Shown here: in pieces, positions 11,673 through 23,405 of the stretch
Numbering within the stretch: position 1 is the stretch's first letter
How the letters are laid out: the number at the start of each line of letters is the position of its first letter
DNA from: Cristatella mucedo
Taxonomy: Eukaryota; Bryozoa; Phylactolaemata; Cristatellidae
NCBI GenBank assembly: GCA_009760855.2
Contig: WPIO01000007.1
Span: 7,885,001 to 7,949,000, forward strand
Length of the DNA stretch: 64,000 nucleotides
Direction of reading: 5' to 3'
Made by a program: the position numbers and the translations under genes
Notes under the pieces: generated by a model
Database searches by the model: none
What the model saw: the letters and a program-made list of their open reading frames with translations, nothing else
Told to the model about the DNA's origin: nothing

Positions 11673-12102
11673 CGGCAGCTTAGCATGATGCAGGCTGGTT
11701 GCCGCTCCTGGTTGCTCTAGCCAGCTTCGCAGCTCCGCTGCGTTAGTGCAGCCAGGACTGCTACTGTGATGAGTAGAGCCGGCGACGTAAAAGCGGCTGT
11801 CAATGCAATGGAGACATTGGAAACGGTGCGGCAGAGGGAGGAGGCACGCACCCAATCCCCGGTTGTTGGGAAAGGCGTTAACTACGCCTCAGCGGTGGCT
11901 AAAAGATGGCGGCCCACGCAGCCTAATAGTCACCTAAGCCGCCGTTTGGTGTGCCTCCTACTACAAGCAGGTGTCACGTAGCCTCTATGCCAGTGAGGAC
12001 CTTTTTTATACAGGACTCTTGCCAATTCATACTTTCTTGTTATTTTCGCTTGCTTGCCATTTTGTGCTACATAGTGCTTCTCGCTTGTTTGACTATCCTT
12101 TC

Positions 12103-12131
12103 AGAAGCCGACTGAAGCTCAGTCGGCTTCT
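12103..12131. repeat. Perfect inverted repeat, 13-bp arms
   Basis: AGAAGCCGACTGA, loop AGC, TCAGTCGGCTTCT. It is 18 bases left of a second inverted repeat at 12150-12215. No U-run follows it as in an intrinsic terminator. Confidence 0.95.
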
Positions 12132-12149
12132 CACCGGAAAAAAGGGTGT

Positions 12150-12215
12150 TGGGTCCGCTGTACCGTGATAGCCTACAACGTCGGCGGAAGTCGATGTAGA
12201 AGAACAGCGGACCCA
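12150..12215. repeat. Inverted repeat, 12-bp arms, 42-base loop
   Basis: TGGGTCCGCTGT at 12150-12161 pairs exactly with ACAGCGGACCCA at 12204-12215. The enclosed bases can form minor pairs. Confidence 0.9.
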
Positions 12216-12599
12216 GTAATACACGTTTTGGCATTCTCCGGGCCAGGATCAGCCATGACGGTCAGGAGCTTCCTCGCGGCTTCCTTTGTACGTTAATATA
12301 CTGTCTGCTATATTTTCGATTTGATCTTTTGCTGTTAGCGACTGCCCGCACGAATTTAACAGGGGGCTTCCCGTCGACGGCCGACCGGAAGCTGGAATAC
12401 AAAGTATCGAGTCCGCACTCGGCTGGATAAGCTGCAACCATGAAATCCGCTTGCTCAACTTCACAGCGCACACGAATATCCAATATACCTACTCGACGTC
12501 AAGGTTTGACTCGCTGGAAAAAATTCTGGACTACGAACCTAGCTTAGTAAGATCCGAGGCCTGCCGAATCCCAGGTTCGCTTGCGTAATCGGCAATCGG

Positions 12600-14330
12600 C
12601 TTTTCCCTAGGAATGCGGGCGTTCAACACCTCAGCATAGATGAGTAAGATGCGCGTCTCGGTTCCAATACCGGCGGCAGCTGCGAGCACCACACCGTCGA
12701 CGCAGCACCCCCAGCTTCGGAGCAGGGTCCGAGATCGGCTTCGGCCGTGCGAGGATGCTATTCACGCATGCTCGCGCGTGCACACACGCAAACATACAGA
12801 GTAACAGCTTAACTCTTCACTAGTCGACACGCTCCGCGCACGGAGCGAGCACCGACGCCTCTCTCTTTCAGTAACCAGTTGCCAGACTGCGAGCGTCAGA
12901 CGCCAGTTATCGTACGGCCGCTTATCTCGTTTCCGACACTGCGATCGTCACGCCACATTTACCAGAGTGCACTCGCGAGGCAGAGTTACCCTTTTAATGG
13001 CGTCAGAGAATGGTTAAGAGTACGCGTGCTCCCTGTCTGCGGAATTTAGTCCGACAATTTTTCGGCTGCTTGGATGACGAGAATCAATCATAATTCCCAC
13101 GGTAGACCAATGAGATCGAGTTAGTACCGACCTTAACTTAGCTTGCCTCACCTCGTAATGCGAAGGTCGCTTGCAGGGCACGACTCCTAACCACTTTTTC
13201 AACTCTAGCTAGCGACGTGGGTCTCGCGTAGCTGGTGTTTACTCGTTCCCGGGCGGCTCGGATTGTAAGAGCTTTGTAGTTATTATCAGCGGCGGAGTGC
13301 TACCCTCCCTCTTCCCCGACTATTGGGCAAACAGGTCTACCAGATCTGAGAGAGACGCCCTGCTCGAAATGTACCGAGTGGGTAGCAACCGCGCTCACCA
13401 AACTTGTGACATCGCAAGTGCGGCGGTTGTCATGGCGGCAACTGCGTTGTGTAGAGAACCGGGCTACAGGCGAGCAGTCCGCTACGGTGGGCCTGGCGGC
13501 GCGCGCAGGCGCGGCGGCTTGGAAGCGCACTCGCCGCCGAATGAATCGCGCCAACAGCAGCGCTACGAGCGCAGCGACTGGGCCCAAGTTATTCGGCCGA
13601 CATGCCCAGGCGACGTCCCTGTGGCCGCGGTGCGCTGCTCAAAACACCTGTATCAAGCTGAGACTGAGTAGCGCGCGAGCGTAAGCGTACCCTATCTGAC
13701 CCAATCTAGCTTCGGTCGCTTCCGCGATAAGAAGGCTCGAATCGAAAAACGACTGTCCCGCGCCGGGTCCGCGGAGCCGCGAGTAGCCTGCCGACGTGCG
13801 CTGGCGAGCGGTTTGTTTTTATGCGTCATACCTGCGGTGAGCCGAAGATGCACACCGCAAACCGCGACGACTCATAGCCGAGCTACAGCTGCGACCGCAC
13901 GCTCCTTACGCGCGTTGCGCTGCACCTATTGAGTGTCGCGTGGGACGACGTAGCAAACGTGCGGAGGTACTGGAGGGACTAGAGCGCAAACTGACACTGG
14001 TCGCAATGAGCGCCAAGCTATGGGGGGGGGGGAGGGGGCGCGTCGGAAACACCCGAGCAAATGGCGGACACTCCAGTCCTGCATGCATGGGTCGATCGCG
14101 TCGCACGCCTCTCAATTGGCGTAGCGCGCGACTGAGCGAGCAGGCCAGTGCGGTGCAGTGCAGCGACGAACAGCACAGCACAGCTGACCCACGAGCAACC
14201 GATAGTACCTCGGGCTAGAGCGAGTACGCGGAGGCTGCTATAATGGCTTTCGCGAGCTGCCGCCGCCGCGCGGTACGGCGCGATCGGCCTGGGCGTAACG
14301 TAATTGGCTAAGAGCGCTCGATTGCGGCGC
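12600..14330. other. Second CpG-rich zone, no gene called
   Basis: CpG-dense DNA with a G11 tract at 14022-14032. The largest open frame with an internal ATG is about 120 residues at 13297-13671 and looks like composition noise. No LINE or SINE is recognised inside, in contrast to the flanks. Confidence 0.4.
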
Positions 14331-14399
14331 TCCGTTGGCAGTGCGAAAGAAAAATAGCCATCGCCGTGGGCTAAAGCATTGCTACCGACCGTAAGAAGT

Positions 14400-14655
14400 T
14401 TAGTGGGTCCCTATGATTCGTCCATCACGTGCTTATGCGTGCTGACACTGTGCATGCTGCCGCTAACCACATTGGCATGCTGACCCTGTGCATGTCACCC
14501 CTAACCATGTTATTCGTTTGGTTTGTTTTTCAAGCATGATTTTACTTACCATTTAATTGCATTTCCATTTGCAGCAAATGTAAAGCGCCTAGAGAGAGAT
14601 TGGGTTCTCTGAGAGCGCTTTATCAAGTGCATTATTATTATTATTATTATTATTA
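14400..14655 (+). mobile_element. LINE family A 3' end, heavily 5'-truncated
   Basis: Only the final 240 bases or so: the end of the coding region (TTTAGTGGGTCCC), 3' untranslated subrepeats, the hairpin (AAGCGCCTAGAGAGAG.. GAGAGCGCTT) and seven or more ATT units. The bases AAGTT occur on both sides (14396 region and just after the tail), a possible short target-site duplication. Confidence 0.85.
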
Positions 14656-14736
14656 AGTTATAACCAATGAGGTGAAAACCTAGTGCGGCCGAAAGTAGCC
14701 ACGTGTAGGTGCCTCAATTCTCTGGCTCCAGCCCAC

Positions 14737-14992
14737 CTGTCAAGAGTTACTCCCTCGCCGGGCCAGGCATCACGCCACCCGCCTTTCTTGTGGTTATATT
14801 GAGATTATGACACTTGTAGTTGGATTATGGGCTGCGGCGATTTATGGCAGTGGTATATAAGTAACGGGCGGCAAAAGCCCGGGGAGTTAGGTCGAGGGCG
14901 CCGGGCGGGCGGTCGTGTACTAGCCCGCTGCGGCGTCCGCGTGAATAAACATCTTTGAGCCCGCTTCGATGCTCTGTGTGGTATCGCGTACC
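14737..14992 (+). mobile_element. Candidate solo LTR or Pol II promoter unit
   Basis: A TATATAA box at 14854-14860 and an AATAAA signal at 14944-14949 are about 90 bases apart, the layout of a compact LTR (promoter, short R, poly(A) signal). A TGTCAAG start at 14737 is possible, but no CA end or clear target duplication was found, and no internal retroviral-type coding sequence is nearby. It may instead be an ordinary promoter. Confidence 0.3.
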
Positions 14993-15017
14993 TGCCGCTT
15001 AGAGAATGTCAAACCGC

Positions 15018-15405
15018 ATTTCTGAATCCAATCATTTAGCTATACCTCGCAAGAAGCTCAAATCCTTTTAAGAGACAGTCCCTTTGGTTTCCCGACTAAC
15101 GTCTCGACATCCCCTGACCTGATGACATTTAAAAAGAAGCTTAAAGCACACTCGTTCTTGAAAGCATTCAGCGGGTCCTTTCGATGCGTCTTTTGTGTGC
15201 TTACGATCGCTTACGCTGCGCTTGCTGCTACTAATCATGACTACATGCTGGCCCTGTGCATGACACATCTAACAATGTCATGCATGAAATCATTTGGTCC
15301 TTCTTTATTTTACAGCATCTACAAAGTGTCTAGAAAGAGATTTAGTTCTCTGAGGGCACTAAGCTAATGTATCATTATTATTAATATTAGTATTATTATT
15401 ATTAC
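15018..15405 (+). mobile_element. LINE family A-like 3' end, diverged subfamily
   Basis: RT C-terminal remnant (CTGACATTTAAAAAGAAGCTT-like segment at about 15118) followed by a variant 3' untranslated region, the hairpin AAGTGTCTAGAAAGAG.. GGGCACTAAG and an interrupted (ATT)n tail. A small open frame at 15122-15367 lies inside it and is not a separate gene. Confidence 0.75.
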
Positions 15406-17489
15406 GCTCACCGTCGACTGCATCGGTGAGCAAAGAAGTTGACCGATTGAGATGTTGGCGTCCCAACCGAGCCATATTATGACAGAGATCAAGAATATCA
15501 GCAGTCTCTATGTTAAATAATGAACAGGAACCGGATATTTGATAATCTATGGTTTAGGGATATAAAGTAACATAAGCATTAATGGCAGGTCAGTTTACGT
15601 TACGGCTGTTGCTTCGCACATGTAGCCTTTCTGTGGCTTTGGAATATAAGACTTAACGTTGACGAATGGGCTTGTCATTTAAGAATGCACGCTCTTGGTT
15701 GTAGCTTTGCTCAGTTACCGTCGGCCAATGAGATGGTGTATTGCTGCTGCTACCATGTGACTCTCCCTGGCTGTACATCCTGGAACTAGCGGTATCAGTA
15801 TCTGTCTCAGGTATGCAAGGACTAGCACCACTTACGCGTTTCATGTTGCTGGCAACTGACTTGAGTTCAGGAGCGGCTGCAATGCATGCTCTTTAACACG
15901 ATCGATCAATCGATCGAGCACGCTGTTGCTTAGTTCGCTCCGAATGAGCAAGGCAGCAGTGCAATGTGTAGCCATCTTTAAACCGCGGCTTTATCTCGTA
16001 CAGGCTACCCTAGCGGCTCAGCGAACGCTGGCAGGAGTCTCTCTGTTTGTCTGTCTCTCTATTTGTTGGCTTCCAGGATGTACTCGCGAGCCGCCAAAGC
16101 CACAGTTTTAACGGGAATTTGAAAATATCACACGATGTTCGGAGCTGACGGAGCCGCCGCGGTTACTACGAGCACCGGTGAACAGGAAAGTGTCTGAGAC
16201 GCACCGAGCCCGAGGCCAGTGCTCGCCAATTAGCCAGAGCTCAACCTAATTCCCTTCATGTTCCGTGCCTTACATGTACCTGCAAGAATTATCGCACTGG
16301 GGTGCAATAGAAGGCAACGAGTTTATACAATAGCATGAGACAAGCTTATTGATAGAACAGCATGCAACGAGGCTATGCAATTCCTTCTAATTAACCTTAA
16401 TTTTTTTTTATTCCTGCCGCGATTCGCGAGGTATTGAAGTCTTTGCAAGTTTCTTTACCAAAGGAATGTTCTTCATGCCTGACCTGAATCACCAGCTCGC
16501 TTGCGACTCGCTGCTCTGTCTCAGAATTCCTTTATCAAAAAGCATGTATTTGTTCACACAGAGAATATTCTGCATGTTTTTATAAACTGCCACTACTAAC
16601 ATTAAAGAGTGAGAGGAGGTCTCCGGGTGTGACAGGAGCGTTACAGGCTCAATCTGAAACCTAGGACACTTGTGTTGTAAACATAACTCGTGAAGAAAAA
16701 TGGTTTCTGATCCATAAAGAGTCACAAGTACTGCGGCAGCTTGGGACCGTGTGGCCAAGGTCTGCGGCTTGGGTCGGCTGGTTTACCGCTTTGTTCACTT
16801 GTTCATGCAGGGACGACGTCTGCTCCGGATGGCAATCGCTTCTTAAGCTGTGGATTCCAGAGACCGTGCTCCAGAACATTAGAAAGTGGTCAGACGGCGT
16901 GCTGCAAGTTAAGTGTGTAATAGAACTAGGTCTGACAAATGCCTCCAAGGAACGCCACAGCATTATTTTCCAGTCCTTAAAAGTTAGACAGATTCTGACC
17001 CACCGTATTGCGAACTAAATAAAGTAAAGTAAAGTGGCGGATGCAATATGCATAAGAGTGTCGCTTGATGTGAAGCCGTTCAGGAAGATGCTTCGGCAAG
17101 CATGCGGCCGTCTCAATCTTTCGTCGCGCTTGGGCGTTAACTTTGGCATAAAGTGAAACTCTGCTAACTCAGATGCCTATTGGCTCGGTCTGCTAGAAGT
17201 AGCCTTTTTCGTGTGGCTACTTTGGCAGTTGAGCAAGTATTTTATCAGCTAGTCTAGTCTTGCAAGCAAGTTTCAATCGTAGAGCTAACCATTCCACAGA
17301 CACTGTCGTGCCAAGGGTTTACAGCAGCCCACTGTACAATGTTGATTGGGCTAGGGCGCCTCTGCCTCCATCCTCTAAGCGCTCTCGGCACCATACGGCA
17401 TGCATTTTTAACAAGCAGGTTCGTCTGGCGAGCATCTCGACGCGAATATCGCTATCAGTTATCGTTATGATTATCGTTATCACAGTATT
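15406..17489. other. Unassigned DNA
   Basis: No element recognised. A short (AAAGT)n run lies at about 17021-17036. Overlapping open frames at 16661-17018 on both strands have no known motif. Confidence 0.35.
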
Positions 17490-17740
17490 GACCGAGCTAG
17501 GTGCTATCATTGTGAGAGATCTCAGAGTGGAGATGTCAACGGCTGTCGGTCGTCCAGGTAACCCTTAGAGTATGTGGTACTTCACGGTTCAATCTTAGGC
17601 CCCTTCTTTTCATTATCCACACTCTCCTTCAATCCAATCTCCTCACCAAGCACAATCTTGCCTTTCATTTCTGTGCCAATGACACGACAAGAGTACGACA
17701 GCCAAACTTGTTCACGGGTTTGTGATATGGATCCTGGATT
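17490..17740 (+). mobile_element. Old L2-like RT relic
   Basis: Faint but ordered RT signals: a counterpart of SDRSQSVxVNG (17515-17545), then HGSILGP for [10 protein letters not shown] (17580 region), and after a frame change NLLTKHNLAFHF with the YADD box decayed to CAND. More diverged than the family A copies around it. Confidence 0.55.
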
Positions 17741-17752
17741 ACTGCAATTTCC

Positions 17753-18667
17753 TAATAATAATAATAATGCACTTGATAAAGCACCTTCAGAGAACTCAAT
17801 CTCTTTCTAGGCGCTTTGCATTCGCTGCAAAGGGAAACGCGATTGAACGGTGAGTAATATCATGCTCGATAAACAACATGCATAACATGGTTAGGAGTGA
17901 CATGCAAAGGGTCAGCATGCAAGTGTAGTTAGTTGCAGCATGCACAGTGTCAGCACGCATAAGCACATGAAGGACGAATCACAGGGACCCACTAAATGCT
18001 GTCCTAAATAGGTGTGTTTTTAAGCTCTTTTTAAATGTGATCAAATCAGGGGATGTTCTGACGCAAGTCGGGAGTGATTTCCAGGCACTGGGAGCATACG
18101 AACTAAATGCTCGGTCTCCGAAGGATTTGAGGTTTGTACGAGGTATTGGCAAACTGTTGGATTCCGAAAAGCGGGTGGTACGATGCTTGGCCTGGTGAGG
18201 GAGTAAATCCGAGAGATAGGCTGGAGCCAAAGAATGAAGTGACCTAAACGTGAGCGACAAAACCTTGAAATCGATCCGTTGCTTGACTGGTAGGCAGTGC
18301 AGGTCGGCGAGAAGTGGTGTCATGTGGCAACTGCGACGCTCATGACTGATAAGCCTAGTTGTAGAGTTTTGCACGGCTGTAATCGCCTGATGGCTCATGC
18401 CGGTAGACCAGCAAGCAGTGAGTTACAGAAGTCAAGACCGGATGTCACAAATGCGTGGACCAGCTAAAACGTGGTATCTTTATCTAAACAAGCCCGAATT
18501 TTAGCAATGCTATGTAGCTGAAAGTAGGCAGACTTGATTGTGGAGCTGATGTGGTCGTCTAACGAGAGGTCATTTTGGAATATGACACCTAGATTTCGAG
18601 CTGATTCAACAGGAGATATGCTGGCAGAGCCAATCTTGACCGTTAGCCTTTCCAATTTCTGAATCAC
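17753..18667 (-). mobile_element. LINE family A, 5'-truncated copy
   Basis: Minus strand: ATT tail at 17753-17766, hairpin (GCACCTTCAGAGAACTC near 17783), 3' untranslated region, RT C-terminal open stretch 17979-18398 and further RT (18464-18667). It stops abruptly at 18667 beside a plus-strand copy at 18672, giving two copies head to head. Confidence 0.85.
17979..18398 (-). pseudogene. LINE family A RT C-terminal fragment
   Basis: A 139-residue open stretch containing [34 protein letters not shown], split here by listing only its key parts, and ending TFKKSLKTHLFRTAFSGSL at a stop. It matches the C-terminal fragments at 32876 and 48145 residue for residue over long parts. Confidence 0.78.
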
Positions 18668-18671
18668 TTAA

Positions 18672-18945
18672 GTCACCCAATGCCTGGAACTCGCTCCTGA
18701 CTGACGTCAGGGCACCCCTAACTTGACGGCATTTAAGACGAAGCTAAAAGCCAACCTGTTCCTCACAGAATTTGCTGGGTCCTTGTACACCGTCCTCTGT
18801 GTGGTTATGCCTACTGACATTGTGCATGCTACCACTAACCATTCGATCATGCTTCCTTTGCAGTATGTGTAAAGTGCCTAGAAAGAGATCAAGCTCTCCG
18901 AGGGCGCTATACAAATTTGTTATTATTACTATTATCAATATTACT
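18672..18945 (+). mobile_element. LINE family A-like 3' end, diverged subfamily
   Basis: Last RT residues (AWNSLLTDVR-like segment), variant 3' untranslated region, hairpin AAGTGCCTAGAAAGAG.. GGGCGCTATAC and a short interrupted ATT tail. Same subfamily as 39785 and 58010. Confidence 0.75.
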
Positions 18946-18949
18946 CAGG

Positions 18950-19310
18950 ACTCCCGGCCTGTTCCCATTAATCGTCTGCACTTGGGGCAAAACCCGGCAG
19001 CTCCTCGTCAAAGGTGTAGCTACCACATCGTGCCATCGTACCACATCGTGTCTGAGCTTCACTGGCTCCCCATCAAGCATTCGAATCGACCTAATGATGC
19101 TCTCTATGGCTAGCAGATCGCTTCATTCGTTTGCATCAACCTACCAGTTTGGTCCCCCTACTCTTCCAGCATTCTCTCTCATCACCTACTTTTATACTTC
19201 CAGTCGTCTCGCTGTTTCTCACAAATATTTTGGTGATCTGATATTTAGTTCGAGTCGACCGAAAGCCTGGAACTTCCCTCCGGCATCTGTCGACACAGGT
19301 ATATAGTTAG
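18950..19310 (+). mobile_element. Old L2-like RT C-terminal relic
   Basis: The segment reads, with frame changes, like the end of an L2-type RT: a counterpart of ELHWLPIKxRIDLMML, SLHSFASTYQF and PKAWNFPPASV for the usual RLWNSLPxxV. No tail is visible. Confidence 0.55.
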
Positions 19311-19884
19311 CATCATTTATAACTCAGCTAAAGATGCATCAGCTCCTCTTAGCTATTCCTAAACCCGGCGAAATGGTCTTTTTTTTACCTGTACGCTTTG
19401 GATGTTTGTCTGCTCATGATTCTGTGTATTTTACTTACCAGGAGTTCAACAGACCGCTGGCCCTGAGTGCTTTCTTATGCGCTCGTGCTGGTTGGTCTGT
19501 GCATTATACTTGGATGATTTTGTAAGCTCGTCTAAATATGACACCTTCCGTGTCATTAACAGTGACTCTAGTCTGATTTCTTAATGACTTTAGTCTGATC
19601 CCTGTCTCCCTTCGACCCATTCTACAGTCTACAGACGGATACGTGCTGTTCATTTGACTGTAGCCAGGATTAAGCCAAGACGAAACCAGGTGTACGTCGA
19701 CCTTGGCACAGGCCGATGATCGATTGGTACATGGGGGCATGTCCGCTAGCACGCCACCCCTCTCCCTGCGGGTCGGCCCGGGGATTCAGGGCCCGCTGGC
19801 CCTTTACCCTCATCTATAAGTAAACAGCGCCTACTCCTGTGTACATATGCCTACATAATTACATTCGCTGATAATCATAATAAT

Positions 19885-20062
19885 AAATAAATCCTAGCTA
19901 ATCAAACAGCCTCTTTTTGTATAGCGACAGAAGAGCCTTTACGGCTATCACCGCCGCTTGCAGTGGCGATAAAGAATCGCCCACCGCAGGAATCGAACCC
20001 ACGACCTCGGTCCCGAGGTCGTGAAAGCAACCGCCTTACCTAGTGTGCCATCACGGCTCACC
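19885..20062 (-). mobile_element. SINE1 (tRNA-derived)
   Basis: Reverse orientation. B box complement GGAATCGAACCC, the paired GACCTCGGTCCCGAGGTCG hairpin and the A-box side CCTAGTGTGCCATC are all clear. The tail side is an AATAAT-rich stretch at 19870-19890. Nearly full length. Confidence 0.83.
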
Positions 20063-21989
20063 AATAATAACGAAACTTGTGTACCGCGTCTTAAGAAATC
20101 TACAGCTCTGTCAAAGACACTTTACATATGCGGGAAATCTATTGATTATGGATAACGTGTACTAGGACAGGACGCATAAGGGAACAAAGGAAAATACGCA
20201 GAGGTGATGCGGCTATGAAAAGGTGAGATTTTAGCTTAAGCTTTTGCCTGGTGATCGTATTTGTATTTTAGTTACCAGGTACTTACTGCTCTTCTATCAC
20301 CCGCACCTCACTGTATACAACTTGCTAATCTTGAGCCCTTCAACGAAAGGAAATGCAAACATTACAGGGAAACAACCACTGTCGCCCTGGTACAGCCCGG
20401 GTGTTAAACTGCTCTCGCATTTGACAACCGAGATTAAGGTGATCACCTTTTACTGCCGAGGTCGTGGGCTCGAGCCCTGTGACGTACGTGAAGCTGAAGG
20501 ATAGAGACTCAGTTCTCTTAGGGCACTGCACAAATGAACTATATTGTTTGCATAAGAAACGCGTATTATTCAGGAGCCTAATGCCAGCAGCACTTTAGAT
20601 TGAATCACCCAACCACTTTTGAGTCGACTTGCTTGAGATGTTCTTGATCGATCCCGTCATTGATCAATCCAGCTGCAAATGAACCCCACCCTCAGCCTAG
20701 CGTCAAGAGGCTGCTAAGAGATTCCCGCTTTTGCTTTATTTACGAAACGGTTTCGCCGACTTTGGCTTCTCGGTTCGTCATAAGAAGTAAGGAAATGAAA
20801 TATCTCCATCCACGGGCAAAAAACACATGAATCTGTTGAGGATCTAATATCCGCCTCGTGCTACACTCAAAGTAATGACCGCACGTGGTTAATTAGAAGT
20901 ATTTTGTATAGTTTTCGCTTACTACACTTTGAAGCTCATATTCTAGTGCAGTCAATCCACAGTAAATCGATAAATTTGAAGGACTCTCTTACGGAATTTC
21001 TGCTTGATACAAATTTCAATGGGAATAGATTTTGTATCTGATAGACATCCAGGTTTCAAATTTCAGCGACCACGCGGATTTTGGGGCCACTTTAAAAAAA
21101 TAGCTTTTATCTGAAATATTACAACTGCTTATTTTATTTCTCAGACTGCCGATTGCATGTGCCCGTGTTCTAGTCTAGCTAGTTGACCTGAGCGATGTCT
21201 TTCGCCGAAAGCCCGCGGGTTTTGCTGCACCTCTTGCATAGATAGAGGGTGCGGCGGTTCAAATTTTGCCGAAGGCTAGCGCTGGCTGAGAGGCTGTCAG
21301 GCACTGATAACTTCTCGGCAGGAGGCCGATGCTGGACGCTGAGAAAGCCCTAGTAAAACATCCAATAACCTGACCCTCAAATACGATACCGACGCCTCAT
21401 TAGCACAGGCTTACTTAGTGTACTGTCGGAGCCGATAGGATACGTACATTTCCGTTTGGCCTCGGAAGCCCCAGCCAGACGATGACGAAATCTGGTGAGC
21501 AAATAAGGGTTATTGACTACTCGCTGTCGCGTGATGTAATTGTGGAGTCAGCCGGTCCGCTCACATGCTTCAGCACGGTCTGCTGTAACGTCGCCGCTGA
21601 GTCAGCTCTTACCGACGGAATTGCGTAGGTCGCCACAGGCCGAAGCAGCCGCGCCGTCGCTGCTTTTGCAGCTTCCCCGTGCATCCATGAACCGATTCAA
21701 GCAGAGCCATTCTTTTACAATTCGACGACAGTCTGGGGAAAATACCTAGATCGAGCCCCCGCAAAATGGCCGACCTATTGTCTGCTGCGTTCCTTGCCTC
21801 TAGAGCCCTGCAATTCACTAAGAGCCCTGCCCTTTTGCCCAGCAAAGAAGCATCGCCGATCGAATGAGTCGAATCTGCGCCTCAGCAACGTGAGGTGCAG
21901 CTCTCAAAAGCTAGAAAAGTACAATTATCACTCAACTGGTGTAATGACAATGCAATAAGACTTACATAATCAATAGTGCACATGTTAGC
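20063..21989. other. Unassigned DNA with one SINE2 half
   Basis: Only the SINE2 piece at 20453-20545 is recognised. The rest, including an AT-rich stretch at 20860-21140, shows nothing clear. Confidence 0.35.
20453..20545 (+). mobile_element. SINE2, 3' half
   Basis: GAGGTCGTGGGCTCGAGCCC and AGTTCTCTTAGGGCACTGCAC are intact; the 5' half of the head is not seen. Confidence 0.65.
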
Positions 21990-22140
21990 TGAACCAATAG
22001 CCTCATTTATATGTAGGCAGAAGAGCCTCAATAGCTATCGCAGCCAATGAAGTGGGCAATAAACGACTGCCTGCAGCAGGACTCGTATCTATGACCTGGG
22101 TCATCAAGTGCGAGCACCTTCCCTGGGCTAAGACCCAGGG
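21990..22140 (-). mobile_element. SINE1, old copy
   Basis: Reverse orientation: AATAGCCTCATTTATATG, GCAGAAGAGCCTC and GTGGGCAATAAACGACTG are recognisable; the head is decayed after CAGGACTCGTATC. Confidence 0.6.
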
Positions 22141-22254
22141 GCGTATGGCGTCACAAGATAACCTAAGCTTGTCCCAGGCTCTTCGCATAGGCTGGTAAGA
22201 AAGCATAACCCGGGTCTCTGTCATGGGCTAATGTGCTCGAACTTGACAACTAAA

Positions 22255-22345
22255 GTCATTGGTTTGAGATCTTTAGCCGCCAATTAGTTATCGCCCACTG
22301 CAAGCGGCGTGATCGCCGCAAAAGCACTTCTATCGCTACATATAT
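22255..22345 (+). mobile_element. SINE1, partial old copy
   Basis: GGTTTGAGATC (decayed B box), TTATCGCCCACTGCAAGCGG and CACTTCTATCGCTACAT. Head and tail are not visible. Confidence 0.55.
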
Positions 22346-22837
22346 CACCATAGATACAGCAATATGTAGGTCGAATCATTCGACCTTCATTTTTTGTTTT
22401 ATCAAGCCATTAAGGATAATGACGTAGTAGATAATGTAAAATTATAACAGCGACATAACTGAAGTGAATCTCTTTCTAGGGGATTTAACTCCGCTGGAAA
22501 GGAAGAACGGCGACTAATAAGCGATAAATGGTTAATTGCAAAACGCATAAGCAAACAATTATGAAAGTGGATTACAACACCACCTTGCAGTGACATTGAC
22601 AAGAGAAAGGCCCAGCGGCCAAGTTTTTCGCCCACTGTAAGCGACTTATTTTTCGGGCGTAAGTCCTACAAGGAGAGAGTTATAAAAGTCTAAATAGGAT
22701 GTCGAAAGTGCATGAAACTACTTGGCTGCGATACCCTTACCCTTAGCTAGGTACTCACAAATTTTGCAATTTTATGCTCCTAGAGTGGGCTAACTTTACT
22801 ACAGAGCTCATCTAGTAATCTTGCCAACGGTCATTGT

Positions 22838-23036
22838 TGAGCCGTGATGGCACACTAGGTAAGGCGGTTGCTTTTCACGACCTTGGTCCCGAGGTCGTGG
22901 GTTCGATTCCTGCGGTGGGCGATTCTTTATCGCCACTGCAAGCGGTGGTGATAGCCGTAAAGGCTCTTCTGTCGCTATACAAAAGAGGCTGTTCAATCAG
23001 CTAGGATTATTATTATTATTATCATTATCATTATTG
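22838..23036 (+). mobile_element. SINE1 (tRNA-derived), best copy
   Basis: A tRNA-like head with an A-box-like TGGCACACTAGG at 22848-22859 and an exact B box GGTTCGATTCC at 22900-22910, the internal RNA polymerase III promoter. Between them CACGACCT and AGGTCGTG form an 8-bp stem. The body has small hairpins (GGCGAT/ATCGCC; CCAC/GTGG; AGCC/GGCT) and ends AAAGAGGCTGTTCAATCAGC, then (ATT)n. It has no coding capacity and must use a LINE enzyme. It is not a true tRNA gene: no acceptor stem closes. Confidence 0.85.
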
Positions 23037-23405
23037 TTGAACAAAACCCTCAGGTCCATTCAGAGGCTATCAGGATATGTAGGCAAAGCCAGTTTTTAAG
23101 CTTAGATAAGCTTAGTTTTTAAGCTTAGATCTGACAGTTTCTAAGTGAAACTTGTTTTAGCCATAAATATTGGATAGGTCTTATTGTCATTCATTTGAGA
23201 AAGCTAGCGGTCATCCGAGTGCAAATGGCGGCCATACAAGCTTCGAGGGAGTTGTGAGAATCTCTAATGTTTGACAAGCAAATCTTTCGAACCTTTACGG
23301 TGATACCTCCAGAGTCACTCCTACCATTGCAATTACTTTGCGCCACACTAAAACAAACTTACCTCGCTTGTACTGTGTTGCTAGCATGTTTCAAACTTTC
23401 AAACG

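Noticed and set aside
12103-12131. Bacterial-type intrinsic terminator
   Set aside because: The hairpin is strong, but no T-run follows it and the context is eukaryotic.
22848-22912. Possible functional tRNA gene
   Set aside because: A and B boxes are present, but acceptor arms do not pair and the same unit recurs with a SINE body and tail. It is a SINE head. The same applies to the other SINE1 and SINE2 copies.
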